The position numbers and the translations under genes are program-made. The notes beneath the pieces were generated by a model. The model was not told the DNA's origin. It worked only from the letters and a program-made list of their open reading frames with translations, and did not search any database. A DNA stretch of 50,811 bases. It comes from CAYLPT01 sp964385645. Lineage in GTDB: Bacteria; Armatimonadota; Hebobacteria; Hebobacterales; Hebobacteraceae. This document shows positions 24,630 to 33,260 of the stretch, in pieces (the first letter of the stretch is position 1; every line of letters begins with the position of its first letter). Location of the stretch: contig CAYLPT010000095.1 of the NCBI GenBank assembly GCA_964385645.1, positions 1 to 50,811 on the forward strand, read 5' to 3'.

Positions 24630-24636
24630 GTACTCA
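24627..24636. repeat. Palindrome carrying both convergent stop codons
   Basis: TGAGTACTCA is a perfect 10-base palindrome. Its TGA (24627-24629) ends the plus-strand transglutaminase and its complement (24634-24636) ends the minus-strand transpeptidase. Confidence 0.5.
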
Positions 24637-25965
24637 GGGAGCGATCTGGCGGTTGGGGGCGCGGCTCAGCCTCGTGTCGCCCTCCGGGGGAGCCCCCACC
24701 GGCCCGGGGCCGTGCCGGTCCCACACCAGGATGGTCTGTGTTGCCGCGTCCCAGCCCACCGAGGCCCCCACCGCCCCCGCGGTCGCGCGCAGGGGGATCA
24801 TCGGGTGGCCGGCGGCCAGCCGCGGGGCGGCCTCTAGCCGCACCAGCTCCCCGTTGATGATCGCGTCGCGGTCCCCCGTCGAGAACAGCGCCCGTTGCTC
24901 ACCCCGCCGCACCGCCGCGTAGTTCGCCCGCGGGCCCACCTCCAGCCGCATGCGCAGCGCCGTCGCCAGCGGCCCGGCCGGCACCAGCCAGTCCTCCCCG
25001 GCCCGCACTGGGCTCAGCGGCAGCGCCACCGCCCGGCCATTGACGCTCAGCCGCGCCCCCGACCCCACCACCGGCGTGGGCACGCCCGTGGGCCGCTCCA
25101 GCGCCGCCTCCACTGCTGCCACATCCACGACCTGCCCGAGGCCGTACTCCTCCAGGCGCCGAACCACGGCCTCCGGCCGCACCTCCCCCAGGCGGTAAGG
25201 GTCCGGATGATAGGCTAGATGCACCACGCCTGCCGACGCGTCGTAGGCGAAGACGACGCGCTGGTAGACGATCTTCACCGGGGTGCCGATGGGCGCCAGC
25301 TCATAGAGCTCGTGGGCGTGCTCAGGGTACGTGCGGAGACACCCGTGGGAGGAGTAGCGTCCGATGGAGGAAGGGACGTTGGTGGCGTGGATCCCATAGC
25401 CGGGGGCCGACAACCCCATCCAGCGGTCGCCCAGGGGATTGTCGGGCCCCGGGGGCACGGGCTTCTCCTCGATCGCCCATCGGGGCGGGAACCAGGTCGG
25501 GTTCTTGCGCCTGTTGACGATGGTGAAGTCGCCGGTGGGCGTCTCCCACCCCCGCATGCCGATGGTCACCGGGTAGGCTCGCTCGGGTCGGCCATCCCGG
25601 TAGAAGTAGAGCACGCGCTCGGTCAGGTTGACGACGAAGCCCTGCTTCGCCGGCTCCCTCGCCCCCGGCGCCGCGGGCAGCCAGGCGAGCGGGGGAATGC
25701 GCGCGATGGGGATCAGCAGCAGCTCGTCGCCCTCCAGCAGGTCGCCCTGGTTCGCGTTGTAGATGGCCGAGGCGCTGACCCCGTGGCGGCGCGCGATCTC
25801 GTAGATGCTCTCCTTGGCCTTCCTCTGGTAGGTTGTGGACTGGCCGATGACCGGGGGCAGCGAGCCGAGGGCGCGGGCGAGCGCCTCCTGCGCGCGGGCG
25901 GGCCCGGCCCAGGAGGCGATCGCGAACAGGACCCCCAACGCCAGCAGTGTCCGATGGGCTCTCAT
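24634..25965 (-). CDS. LysM and L,D-transpeptidase (YkuD) protein with stalk-like C-terminal domain
   Basis: A 443-residue secreted protein. Residues 1-25 are a signal peptide ending ARAQ. A LysM-like repeat follows (SIYEIARRHGVSASAIYNAN, about 53-72). The YkuD catalytic region has IHATN and SSHGCLRTYPEHA, giving the HxT and ShGC-R residues. The last 130 residues resemble the copper-amine-oxidase N-terminal-like domain common in cell-surface proteins. It should cross-link peptidoglycan by 3-3 links, or attach proteins to the wall. No strong ribosome site precedes the ATG. Its stop overlaps the palindrome shared with the convergent transglutaminase gene. The domain order is unusual only in the C-terminal addition. 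Confidence 0.9.
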   Translation of the reverse strand: MRAHRTLLALGVLFAIASWAGPARAQEALARALGSLPPVIGQSTTYQRKAKESIYEIARRHGVSASAIYNANQGDLLEGDELLLIPIARIPPLAWLPAAPGAREPAKQGFVVNLTERVLYFYRDGRPERAYPVTIGMRGWETPTGDFTIVNRRKNPTWFPPRWAIEEKPVPPGPDNPLGDRWMGLSAPGYGIHATNVPSSIGRYSSHGCLRTYPEHAHELYELAPIGTPVKIVYQRVVFAYDASAGVVHLAYHPDPYRLGEVRPEAVVRRLEEYGLGQVVDVAAVEAALERPTGVPTPVVGSGARLSVNGRAVALPLSPVRAGEDWLVPAGPLATALRMRLEVGPRANYAAVRRGEQRALFSTGDRDAIINGELVRLEAAPRLAAGHPMIPLRATAGAVGASVGWDAATQTILVWDRHGPGPVGAPPEGDTRLSRAPNRQIAP

Positions 25966-26053
25966 CGGGAGATCACGCCGCGTGCATTATTCCACAGCAG
26001 ACTGCGGCCCAGCGCGGCCCCGGGCGGCGGCGTGAGCTAAGGGTCCGCGATTC

Positions 26054-26062
26054 TGCTATAAT
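26054..26062 (+). promoter_or_regulatory. Extended -10 promoter of the ThuA-like gene
   Basis: TGCTATAAT is a perfect extended -10 element. There is no good -35, as expected of extended -10 promoters. The predicted start near 26069 leaves a leader of about 28 bases. Confidence 0.55.
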
Positions 26063-26096
26063 GAATGGCGCACAATCTCAACCTGAGGAGATGGTC

Positions 26097-26741
26097 ATGA
26101 GGTCGGCTTTGATGGTGTGGGGCGGATGGGAGGGGCACGAGCCCAAGCAGTGTGTGGACATCTTCGCGCCCTTCCTCGCCGAGCAGGGATTCGACGTGCG
26201 GGTCTCGGACACGCTGGATGTGTACCTCGAGGAGGACTACATGCGGTCCCTGAGCCTGATCGTCCCGGTGTGGACGATGGGCGCGATCACCAACGAGCAG
26301 GAGAAGGGGCTTCTGGACGCGGTCCGCAGCGGGGTCGGGATCGCCGGCTGGCACGGCGGGATGGGCGACTCCTTCCGCAACAACTGCGAGTACCAGTTCA
26401 TGGTCGGGGGTCAGTGGGTGGTCCATCCCGGCGGCGTCATAGACTACCGCGTGAACATCGTCAACCACGAGGACCCGATCACGAAGGGGCTCTCCGACTT
26501 CGACATGCACTCAGAGCAGTACTACATGCATGTGGACCCCTCGAACGAGGTGCTCGCCACGACCACCTTCAGCGGCGAGCACTGCCCCTGGATCGAGGGG
26601 GTGGTGATGCCGGTGGTATGGAAGCGCCCCTATGGCGCGGCGCGCGTGTTCTACTGCTCCCTGGGGCACGTAGCGGCGGACTTCGACGTGCCCGAGGCGC
26701 GCACCATCGTGCAGCGGGGCATGCTTTGGGCGGCGAGGTAG
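26097..26741 (+). CDS. ThuA-like domain protein (glutamine-amidotransferase-like fold)
   Basis: A 214-residue ThuA family protein. The N-terminal MVWGGWEGHEPKQC is typical, and the protein has the GIAGWHGGMGDSFR turn and the VWKRPYGAARVFYCSLGH segment of the family. The fold is that of a class I amidotransferase, but no catalytic cysteine is placed at the nucleophile elbow. The family is linked to trehalose and sugar utilisation without a firm reaction. GAGGAG is spaced 6 bases from the ATG at 26097 and abuts an in-frame ATG at 26091, so I choose the second. It is a single gene with its own promoter, lying between the transpeptidase and ftsK. Confidence 0.85.
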   Translation: MRSALMVWGGWEGHEPKQCVDIFAPFLAEQGFDVRVSDTLDVYLEEDYMRSLSLIVPVWTMGAITNEQEKGLLDAVRSGVGIAGWHGGMGDSFRNNCEYQFMVGGQWVVHPGGVIDYRVNIVNHEDPITKGLSDFDMHSEQYYMHVDPSNEVLATTTFSGEHCPWIEGVVMPVVWKRPYGAARVFYCSLGHVAADFDVPEARTIVQRGMLWAAR

Positions 26742-26843
26742 GAGAGGGGCGACGGCCCCGCGCATGCGCCTGCGGCGACATGCGCGCGGCACAGAGCGGC
26801 AACGGCCGCACCGGCGAGGCGTCCAGACAGGGGTTCGCGGGGT

Positions 26844-26872
26844 TTGTCTGCTCGCCGGGGACGTGGTATCTT
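26844..26872 (+). promoter_or_regulatory. Sigma-70-like promoter of ftsK
   Basis: TTGTCT (26844-26849), a 17-base spacer and TATCTT (26867-26872). The implied leader before the ATG at 26984 is about 105 bases. Confidence 0.6.
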
Positions 26873-26983
26873 CTAGGGAGCGTTGAGCCGCGGGTGGCCC
26901 CCTTCCCGCGGGCGATTGGCGTCTTGGCCGGACCTGCCCCAGGCAGGCGCCGGCCTGGGCGCGCGCCCATGAGGTAGAGGGCT

Positions 26984-29281
26984 ATGGCAGACCGCCTGGA
27001 GCGGGAAAGCGCGGCCGCCCCTCAGCGGCCCCGCCGCATCATCCGCCTGTCCGCCGAGCCGCACCGCCGGCGTCTGCGCTACGAGGTCGTCGGCCTGGCG
27101 CTCTTCACTGTCGGCTTGCTGCTGCTGACCGGGGCCGGGCGGCGCTCCGGGCTCGTCGCCCCCCTCCTGCACCGCGTGCTGGCCTTCCTTGTTGGGAATT
27201 TGGGCGCGGCCGCGGTGGGCGCGGCGCTGGTCTTGCTCGGCGCCATCATGGTGGTGCGCTGGCGGCGCATCGAGTTCGGCCGGCTGGCCGCCGGCTTCGG
27301 GATCCTGCTCTGGATCGTGCTCGGGATGTGGCAGCTTGCAGCCCCCGCGGCGGGGGTGCTCGGGCGGCAGTTCGCGGACGAGCCCGGGGGCCTGCTGGGC
27401 GTGCTGCTCGCGGAGGCCCTGAGGCCGCTGTTCGGCCAGACCCTCGGGATGCTCCTGCTGCTGCTGGCGGCGCTGTGCGCGCTCGGCTACATCACCGACA
27501 CGCCGCTCATCCGCATCCTCGCCGGGGGCGCGCGGCTGGCGGTCCTGGTCAGTCGCGCCAGCGCCCGCTCCCTGCGCAACATGCACCTGCCCTCCTTCCG
27601 CAGACCCAGGCCGCCGGCCCCCGGAGCGCGGCGCAGGAAACCCCAGCCCGTGCCCACACCCGAGGCTCCGCCCGCCCTCCCCGGGCCGCAACCCCAGCCC
27701 GAGGAGCCCAGCGCCGAGGCGCCCGCCCCCGGGCCGGCCGGCCCTCAGCTCCAGCTCCTGAAGGTCGAGGATGAGGCAGAGGAGGACGCCGCCTACGCCG
27801 ACTACAAGCTTCCGCCGCTGTCGCTGCTCTCCGAGGCCCCCTCCTCGGAGGAGGCGGAGCGGGAGGCGCTCGCCAGCGTCGAGACGCTGGAGAACGCCCT
27901 CGCCAGCTACGGCATCGAGGCCCGGGTGGTGGACGTCGAGCGCGGCCCGCGGGTGACGCGCTACGAGATCATGCTGCCGCCCGGGGTCCGGGTCTCGAAG
28001 GTGACCAACCTGGCCGACGACCTGGCCTACGCGCTCAAGGCGCTCGCGGTGCGGGTGGAGGCGCCGGTGCCGGGCAAGGGCGTCATCGGCGTCGAGGTGC
28101 CGAACCCCGAGGTGACCTTCGTGCACCTGCGGGAGATCCTCGAGTCGAGGGAGGCGCAGCGCATCAAGTCGCGGATCGCCTTCGCCCTGGGGCGGGACAT
28201 CTCCGGCCACCCCATGATGGCCGACCTGGCGACGATGCCCCACCTGTTGATAGCAGGGGCGACGAACTCGGGCAAGAGCGTCTGCCTGAACTCGATGATC
28301 GCCTCCCTGCTGTTCCGCGCCCGGCCAGACGAGGTCAAGCTGCTCCTCATTGACCCCAAGCGTGTCGAGCTGAGCCTTTTCGAGGGCATTCCCCACCTCG
28401 CTGCCCCCGTCGCCCACGATGCCAAAGAGGCGGCAGGCCTGCTGCGCTGGGCGATCCGGGAGATGGAGCTGCGCTACTCGCAGTTCGCCGACCTGGGGGT
28501 CCGCAATATCGCGGGCTGGAACGAGCGCGCCAGGGGCGACCCCGATATGGAGCGGCTCTACTACCTGGTCATCGTCATTGACGAGCTGGCCGACCTGATG
28601 ATGCAGGCGGCGACCGAGTTCGAGACCTCGATCTGCCGGCTGGCGCAGTTGGCGCGGGCGACGGGCATCCACCTGGTGGTGGCGACCCAGCGGCCCTCGG
28701 TGAACGTGATCACCGGCACGATCAAGGCGAACATCGCCTCCCGGATCGCCTTCGCGGTGGCCTCCCAGGTGGACTCGCGGACGATCTTGGACATCAACGG
28801 CGCGGAGCGGCTGGTGGGCTCGGGCGACATGCTCTACCTGCCCCTCGACGCGCCCACAGGCAAGCCGATCCGCATCCAGGGCGCCTACATCAGCGAGCGC
28901 GACATCGGCGCGCTTGTCACCTTCCTGAAGGAGCAGGCGAGGCCCAGGTATGCCGAGGGCGCGGTGGAGAGCACCGGCTCGGTGGCGCTGCCCGGGGAGT
29001 CCGAGGAGGCGGAGGACCCCATGTTCGAGACCGCGTTGAACTACGTGCTTGCGACCAAGCACGCCTCGGCCTCCATGCTCCAGCGCAAGTTCAAGCTCGG
29101 CTACACCCGCGCGGCGCGGCTCATTGACATGATGGAGGAGCGCGGCTATGTCGGCCCCCATGACGGCCGCCGCCCCCGGGAGGTGTACGCCACCACCGCC
29201 GACCGCATCGCCGAGGTCACCCGCCGCGAGGCGCAGGGCGCGGAGGACCAGGAGGACGAGGAGCGCGGGGAGGACGACTAG
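26984..29281 (+). CDS. ftsK: FtsK/SpoIIIE-type DNA translocase
   Basis: A 765-residue chromosome-segregation translocase, which pumps DNA through the division septum. Four hydrophobic helices lie within residues 30-190, followed by a proline-rich linker (about 205-265). The motor has IAGATNSGKSVCLN (Walker A, about 420-433), LLLIDPKRVELSLFEG and VIVIDELADLMM (Walker B). The end (about 685-745, LNYVLATKHASASMLQRKF) is the winged-helix gamma domain that reads polar DNA sequences. Length is typical of SpoIIIE-like proteins. The upstream promoter is at 26844-26872 and two hairpins follow the stop, so it appears monocistronic. Confidence 0.95.
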   Translation: MADRLERESAAAPQRPRRIIRLSAEPHRRRLRYEVVGLALFTVGLLLLTGAGRRSGLVAPLLHRVLAFLVGNLGAAAVGAALVLLGAIMVVRWRRIEFGRLAAGFGILLWIVLGMWQLAAPAAGVLGRQFADEPGGLLGVLLAEALRPLFGQTLGMLLLLLAALCALGYITDTPLIRILAGGARLAVLVSRASARSLRNMHLPSFRRPRPPAPGARRRKPQPVPTPEAPPALPGPQPQPEEPSAEAPAPGPAGPQLQLLKVEDEAEEDAAYADYKLPPLSLLSEAPSSEEAEREALASVETLENALASYGIEARVVDVERGPRVTRYEIMLPPGVRVSKVTNLADDLAYALKALAVRVEAPVPGKGVIGVEVPNPEVTFVHLREILESREAQRIKSRIAFALGRDISGHPMMADLATMPHLLIAGATNSGKSVCLNSMIASLLFRARPDEVKLLLIDPKRVELSLFEGIPHLAAPVAHDAKEAAGLLRWAIREMELRYSQFADLGVRNIAGWNERARGDPDMERLYYLVIVIDELADLMMQAATEFETSICRLAQLARATGIHLVVATQRPSVNVITGTIKANIASRIAFAVASQVDSRTILDINGAERLVGSGDMLYLPLDAPTGKPIRIQGAYISERDIGALVTFLKEQARPRYAEGAVESTGSVALPGESEEAEDPMFETALNYVLATKHASASMLQRKFKLGYTRAARLIDMMEERGYVGPHDGRRPREVYATTADRIAEVTRREAQGAEDQEDEERGEDD

Positions 29282-29289
29282 GACCGCGA

Positions 29290-29339
29290 GGCGACGGGCC
29301 GCGGTCGCCGGCAGCGTTTGGGCCCCGAAGGCCCGAGAC
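29290..29339 (+). terminator. Tandem hairpins 3' of ftsK
   Basis: GGCGAC (29290-29295) pairs with GTCGCC (29304-29309). GGGCC (29320-29324) pairs with GGCCC (29330-29334), extending outwards by wobble pairs. The second is a relative of the 1425-1448 hairpin, sharing the 13 bases of its 3' half. It lies 35 bases past the stop and has no T-tract. Confidence 0.5.
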
Positions 29340-29454
29340 AGCGGGTAGAGAGTCGTTCCCGCTCTGCCCGAGGCGCACGGCCTCCGCCATGGCCGATGAG
29401 CCGTACTTGCAGGACCTCCTGTGCGCCTCTGCGGTGAACCCAAGGAGCTCTGGT

Positions 29455-30824
29455 ATGAACGTGATCGTCATCGTGCTCGACAGCCTGCGGCAGGACCACG
29501 TGAGCCTGTATCATGGGGGCCGCGGTCCCTTCCCGGATGTGCTGGCCTGCCAGACGCCCAACCTCGACCGCTTCGCGCGGGAGTGCATCGTGTTCCACAA
29601 CGCCTATCCCGAGGGATTGCCCACCATGCCGGTGAGGCTGGCGCTGATGACAGGGCAGTGGACCCTGCCCTTCCGCGGCTGGGAGCCCCTGCGCGAGAGC
29701 GACGTCACGATCGCGCAGATCCTGGGCGGCCGGGGCTATGTGTGCGGGCTGATCTCGGACACCTACCACTACCGCGCGCCAGGCATGAACTACCACCGTG
29801 GCTTCCACGCCTACCGGTGGGTGCGGGGGCAGGAGTACGACCCATATGTGTCCTCGCCCACGCGGCGCAACCTGGACGACTACGTGAACCCCAACTACGA
29901 CGAGCAGTGGCGCCGCCGGGTCGGGCAGTTCCTGGCCAACACCGACGACTTCCAGCAGGAGTCCGACTGGTTCGCCGCGCAGGTGGTTGAGGAGAGCATC
30001 GCCTGGCTGAAGGCCAACCGGGTGCACGACCGGGTCATGCTGTGGGTGGACTCCTTCCAGCCCCACGAGCCTTGGGCCCGCCGGCCCGCTGGGATGCCTA
30101 CGGCGACCCGGCCTACCGGGGCCCGCGGTTGATCCTGCCCCTGGGCGGGCCGGCGGAGCGGTGGGCCTCGCCTGCGGAGGTGCGCCTCATCCGCGGCCTC
30201 TACGCGGGCGCGGTCAGCTTCGTGGACCACTGCCTGGGGCGGCTGTTCGAGGCGCTGGGGGAGCTGGGCTACCTCCACGACTCGCTGGTCATCGTCACGA
30301 ATGACCACGGTCACCCCCTGGGCGACCACGGCAAGTTCCTCAAGGGCGCGGACCGCATGTACAGCGAGCTGCTCAAGTGCCCGTTCCTGGTGCGGCTGCC
30401 CGGCGGCCGGGGCGGGGGCCGGCAGACGCGGGCGCTGGTGCAGTTCCACGATGTGCTGCCCACCATCCTCGACCTACTGGGCATGGACAGCGACACCCAC
30501 GCCATGCATGGGCGCTCCTTCCGCGGGGTGCTGGAGGGGGACGCGGACTCACATCGCCCGGCCATCATCGTCGGCTATCACGCGGGAGAGGAGCGCTGTG
30601 TCCGCGATGAGAGGTGGTCGTACGTCCATCGGCCCGCGGGCGAGGCCGACGAGCTGTACGATCTGGTCGCGGACCCGGGGGAGACGCGCAACTTGGTGGA
30701 CGAGCACCCGCAGGAAGCGGCTCGGCTTGCCGGCTGCTTCGGCCCGTATTTCTACCGGGCGCCGGTCCGGGAGGTGAAGGGGATCCAGGGCCGATACGAG
30801 ATGGGCTCGGCCTCGGTGGAGTAG
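29455..30824 (+). pseudogene. Sulfatase/alkaline-phosphatase-superfamily gene split by a -1 frameshift
   Basis: The first frame (29455 to 30132) encodes the N-terminal half with VLDSLRQDH, a metal ligand. It also has PTMPVRLALMTG, which puts a threonine at the position where sulfatases have the Cys/Ser that becomes formylglycine. At about 30074-30078 homology jumps to the next frame. Upstream the text reads FQPHEPW and downstream PPARWDAYGDPAY. One base inserted there would restore the usual HEPW-D-PP reading. The second frame continues to 30824 with TNDHGHPLGDHGKF. Both halves are otherwise intact, so this is a very recent lesion or a sequencing error. AAGGAG precedes the ATG at 29455. With Thr as nucleophile it would act as a phosphodiesterase or phosphatase-like enzyme. 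Confidence 0.8.
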
Positions 30825-30848
30825 GGGAGGTGCGAGGCGGGCGCGCCG

Positions 30849-30877
30849 TTGACTGGGGCAGTTCGGCGGAGTAGAAT
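30849..30877 (+). promoter_or_regulatory. Sigma-70-like promoter, probably giving a near-leaderless mRNA
   Basis: TTGACT (30849-30854), a 17-base spacer and TAGAAT (30872-30877). A start near 30884 is only about 6 bases before the ATG at 30890, which has no ribosome site. Confidence 0.65.
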
Positions 30878-30889
30878 TCCCAACCACCC

Positions 30890-32548
30890 ATGGCCCCGGA
30901 GAACTCGACAAGCCGTCCGCCGCGCGCGCCGCTCGCCGTGCCGCCGCCGGTGGGGAGCACCTTCGCCACCTTCGTGCTCTACGGGTCACTGGCCGCGCTG
31001 CTGGCCGCCCTCTACGCGGCCGGCGAATGGTGGCAGCTTGCGGGCGGCTTCGGCTTCCCCTCGGACTCCGCCTGGGCGCGTGCCGTATTCGCCCGAAACG
31101 TCGCCGCCGGCCGGGGCCTGTGCTTCAATCCCGACGTGCCGGTGGCGGGCGCGCCGGGGCCGGCCTGGATCGGGCTGCTCGCGCTCGCCGGGCTGACCAC
31201 GGGCCAATTCCTGTTCAGCGCAAAGCTGCTGGGCCTGGTCTGCGTAACCGTCGCCGCATGCGTCGTCTGGCGGCTCACGCTCGAGCTGTTGGGCGACTGG
31301 CGCTTCGCCTTCGTCGCCGGCCTGCTCGTGGCGGCTAGCCCCCGGCTGAGCGCCGCCGCGCTCAGCGGCACCGAGGCAGCGCTCGCCGCGCTCTTGCTGG
31401 TTGGTGTGCTGCACTGGCACGCTCAAGGGTGGTGGGGCGGGCCCGCCACCCGCGTGCTGGCGACGCTGGCGCTGGGGCTGGCAGCGCTCAGCCGACCCGC
31501 GCTCATCCTCCTGCTGCCCCTCGCGTTGCTCGACCGCTGGCTCATCGCCGCGCTTCACGCGCCCCCCGGCCGGCGCCTGGGCCGCGCCCTGGCGCGAAGC
31601 GTGCCCGAGGCGGCCGGCGCCGCGCTGCTGCTCGTGCCCTATCTGGCGTACAACTGGCGGGCCGGCGGCCCGCTGTGGCAGCAGCCCGAGAGCGCCTTCC
31701 GCCTCCAGGGGCCGCTGGCCTGGGCCGGCGCCACGCTGTCGCACCTCTGGGCCGACAACGCGGTGGCGCTATGCGCGGCCGCGGTCGGGCTGCCCGTGGC
31801 CGCGCTCAGCGCGCTGCGCGCCCATACCCGCTGCCCCAGCCTTCTGCCCGTGCTCGCGCCCCTCGCGCTGCTCATCGCACCCGGCCTCCTCTGGCCCCGG
31901 GCGGCGCCCATCAACGCCGAGATCACGGCCTCCTACCTGACGCCCGCGGTCGCAGTCCTCGGAGTCTCGGGGCTGTTCGCCGCCCATCGGCTCGGCCACC
32001 GGCTCGCGCCGCGGTGGCGGGGCGCCCGGGGCCGAGCGGCCTTCGCGGGCGGCGTCGCGCTGAGCACGGGCGCGCTGTTCGCCCTGCTGGCGCTCGGGCA
32101 CGGCCCGATGTGGCGAGAGCACGGCAACCGCGTCAAGCGGGTGAGCGATCTTCAGGGCTACATCGGCCGGTGGGCCGGCGACCACCTGCCCCTGGATGCC
32201 TCCATCGCGAGCCGCGAGGTGGGGGCCATCGGCTTCTTCTCCCGTCGGCGCATGGTGGACCTGGGAGGGACGATCTCGCCCGAGGGCCTGGCGGCCCTCA
32301 GCGGCCCAGGGTTGCCGGACTCGAACCTGCTGGCCTACCTCCAGCAGGTCCAGCCCTCCCACCTGGCCATCCGCCCGGCGGACTTCCCGGACCTGTCCCG
32401 GCGCGCCGACCTTCTTACTCCGGCCGTGACCTGCATCGTCACCGACCCAGTCACCGGCGGCTCCACAACCATGACCCTCTATGAGACCCCCTGGCCGCCG
32501 GCCTCCCTGCGAGACGCGGCTGCTCTCGCGACGCCGGGGCCGCGGTAG
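30890..32548 (+). CDS. Multi-spanning membrane protein, ArnT/PMT-like glycosyltransferase family
   Basis: A 552-residue integral membrane protein with about ten hydrophobic helices between residues 25 and 410 and a soluble C-terminus of about 130 residues. The layout, with an early acidic site (PSDSAWARAVFARNVAAG) in the first extracytoplasmic loop, resembles GT39/GT83-type enzymes that use polyprenyl-linked sugars. I see no diagnostic catalytic motif, so the activity is tentative. No Shine-Dalgarno precedes the ATG, and the promoter lies so close that the message is probably leaderless. It follows the broken sulfatase-fold gene but has its own promoter, so functional linkage is not implied. 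Confidence 0.65.
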   Translation: MAPENSTSRPPRAPLAVPPPVGSTFATFVLYGSLAALLAALYAAGEWWQLAGGFGFPSDSAWARAVFARNVAAGRGLCFNPDVPVAGAPGPAWIGLLALAGLTTGQFLFSAKLLGLVCVTVAACVVWRLTLELLGDWRFAFVAGLLVAASPRLSAAALSGTEAALAALLLVGVLHWHAQGWWGGPATRVLATLALGLAALSRPALILLLPLALLDRWLIAALHAPPGRRLGRALARSVPEAAGAALLLVPYLAYNWRAGGPLWQQPESAFRLQGPLAWAGATLSHLWADNAVALCAAAVGLPVAALSALRAHTRCPSLLPVLAPLALLIAPGLLWPRAAPINAEITASYLTPAVAVLGVSGLFAAHRLGHRLAPRWRGARGRAAFAGGVALSTGALFALLALGHGPMWREHGNRVKRVSDLQGYIGRWAGDHLPLDASIASREVGAIGFFSRRRMVDLGGTISPEGLAALSGPGLPDSNLLAYLQQVQPSHLAIRPADFPDLSRRADLLTPAVTCIVTDPVTGGSTTMTLYETPWPPASLRDAAALATPGPR

Positions 32549-32564
32549 CCCCTGGGCGGCTCGC

Positions 32565-33086
32565 TCAGCCGGACTCGGACTCGACCGCGTCCAGCCAGTG
32601 GTCCTCGGGCACACCGCACTCAGGGCACACGGCCTCTGCGGCGAGCACGGCGCGCCGCACCCGGGGCTCGGCCGGCAGGTCGGCGCATCCCGTCCCCGTG
32701 TAACATGAGGCGACGGCGCCGTAGCGGTCCACGATGATGACGCCTGCTGTCGGCCCTCCCGGCTCGCCCACCAGCCCGTGGCGCGAGAACAGCTCCGCTC
32801 CGTGGGTTATCACCGGGTAGGGGATGTGGGCGGGCTCGCTCGGCGTTGCGGCGGTCACGAGGACCACCCGCGCCCCGAGGTGCTCGTAGGCGGGTCGCTG
32901 GGCGACGAAGCCGGCCACGTACTCCCGGCACTCGGCCGAGCCAAGGCACGGCAGGAAGAGCAGCACCAGTGCCCCGCGGGAATGCGGCCCGCCCAGCTCG
33001 AGGCGGCCCCGCGACGAGTCGGCGCTGAAGGCCGGCAGCGTCCTGCCGATGAGGGCCTCACATGCAGATGTGGGATCGGCTGCCAC
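32565..33086 (-). CDS. Thioredoxin-fold redoxin / AhpC-TSA-like protein
   Basis: A 173-residue thioredoxin-fold protein. ALVLLFLPCLGSAECREYV (about 36-54) is the strand and helix carrying two cysteines in a C-x5-C arrangement, unlike the CxxC of thioredoxin. TAGVIIVDRYGAVASCYTG and the C-terminal CPECGVPEDHW are typical of a widespread group annotated as redoxin-domain proteins. It may reduce peroxides or disulfides; the partner is unknown. I start at the GTG at 33086, behind a GGAAGG site; the open frame further upstream is not homologous. It is convergent with the glycosyltransferase-like gene. Confidence 0.7.
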   Translation of the reverse strand: MAADPTSACEALIGRTLPAFSADSSRGRLELGGPHSRGALVLLFLPCLGSAECREYVAGFVAQRPAYEHLGARVVLVTAATPSEPAHIPYPVITHGAELFSRHGLVGEPGGPTAGVIIVDRYGAVASCYTGTGCADLPAEPRVRRAVLAAEAVCPECGVPEDHWLDAVESESG

Positions 33087-33260
33087 GGCTTCCTTCCCTC
33101 TCGACTGTGACCCCGGCCGGTGCGCGGTGCGCAGCCGGCGCGGCCGGAACCCTGCCCCCTGCCACCGCGATGACACCTCTTCGCCGAGGGGCCTCACCCC
33201 ACTGTCGCGGGGACCGCACCGATGCGCGCCCGGGCCGACAGGGCGTGTCGCGTCGGGGGC

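Noticed and set aside
26873..29443. 856-codon open frame on the strand opposite ftsK
   Set aside because: It mirrors ftsK codons in high-GC DNA, is rich in His, Arg, Gly and Leu, has no family motif, and ftsK is unmistakable on the other strand. The same applies to long antisense frames opposite lysA-DUF58 (19682-22114), the sulfatase-fold lipoprotein (40360-42501), rtcB and alcohol dehydrogenase (10344-12281), the PreA fusion (5650-7146) and the radical SAM gene (38248-39003).
29455..30824. Programmed -1 frameshift as the explanation for the split sulfatase-fold gene
   Set aside because: There is no canonical slippery heptamer followed by a pseudoknot at 30070-30080; a one-base deletion or sequence error is simpler.
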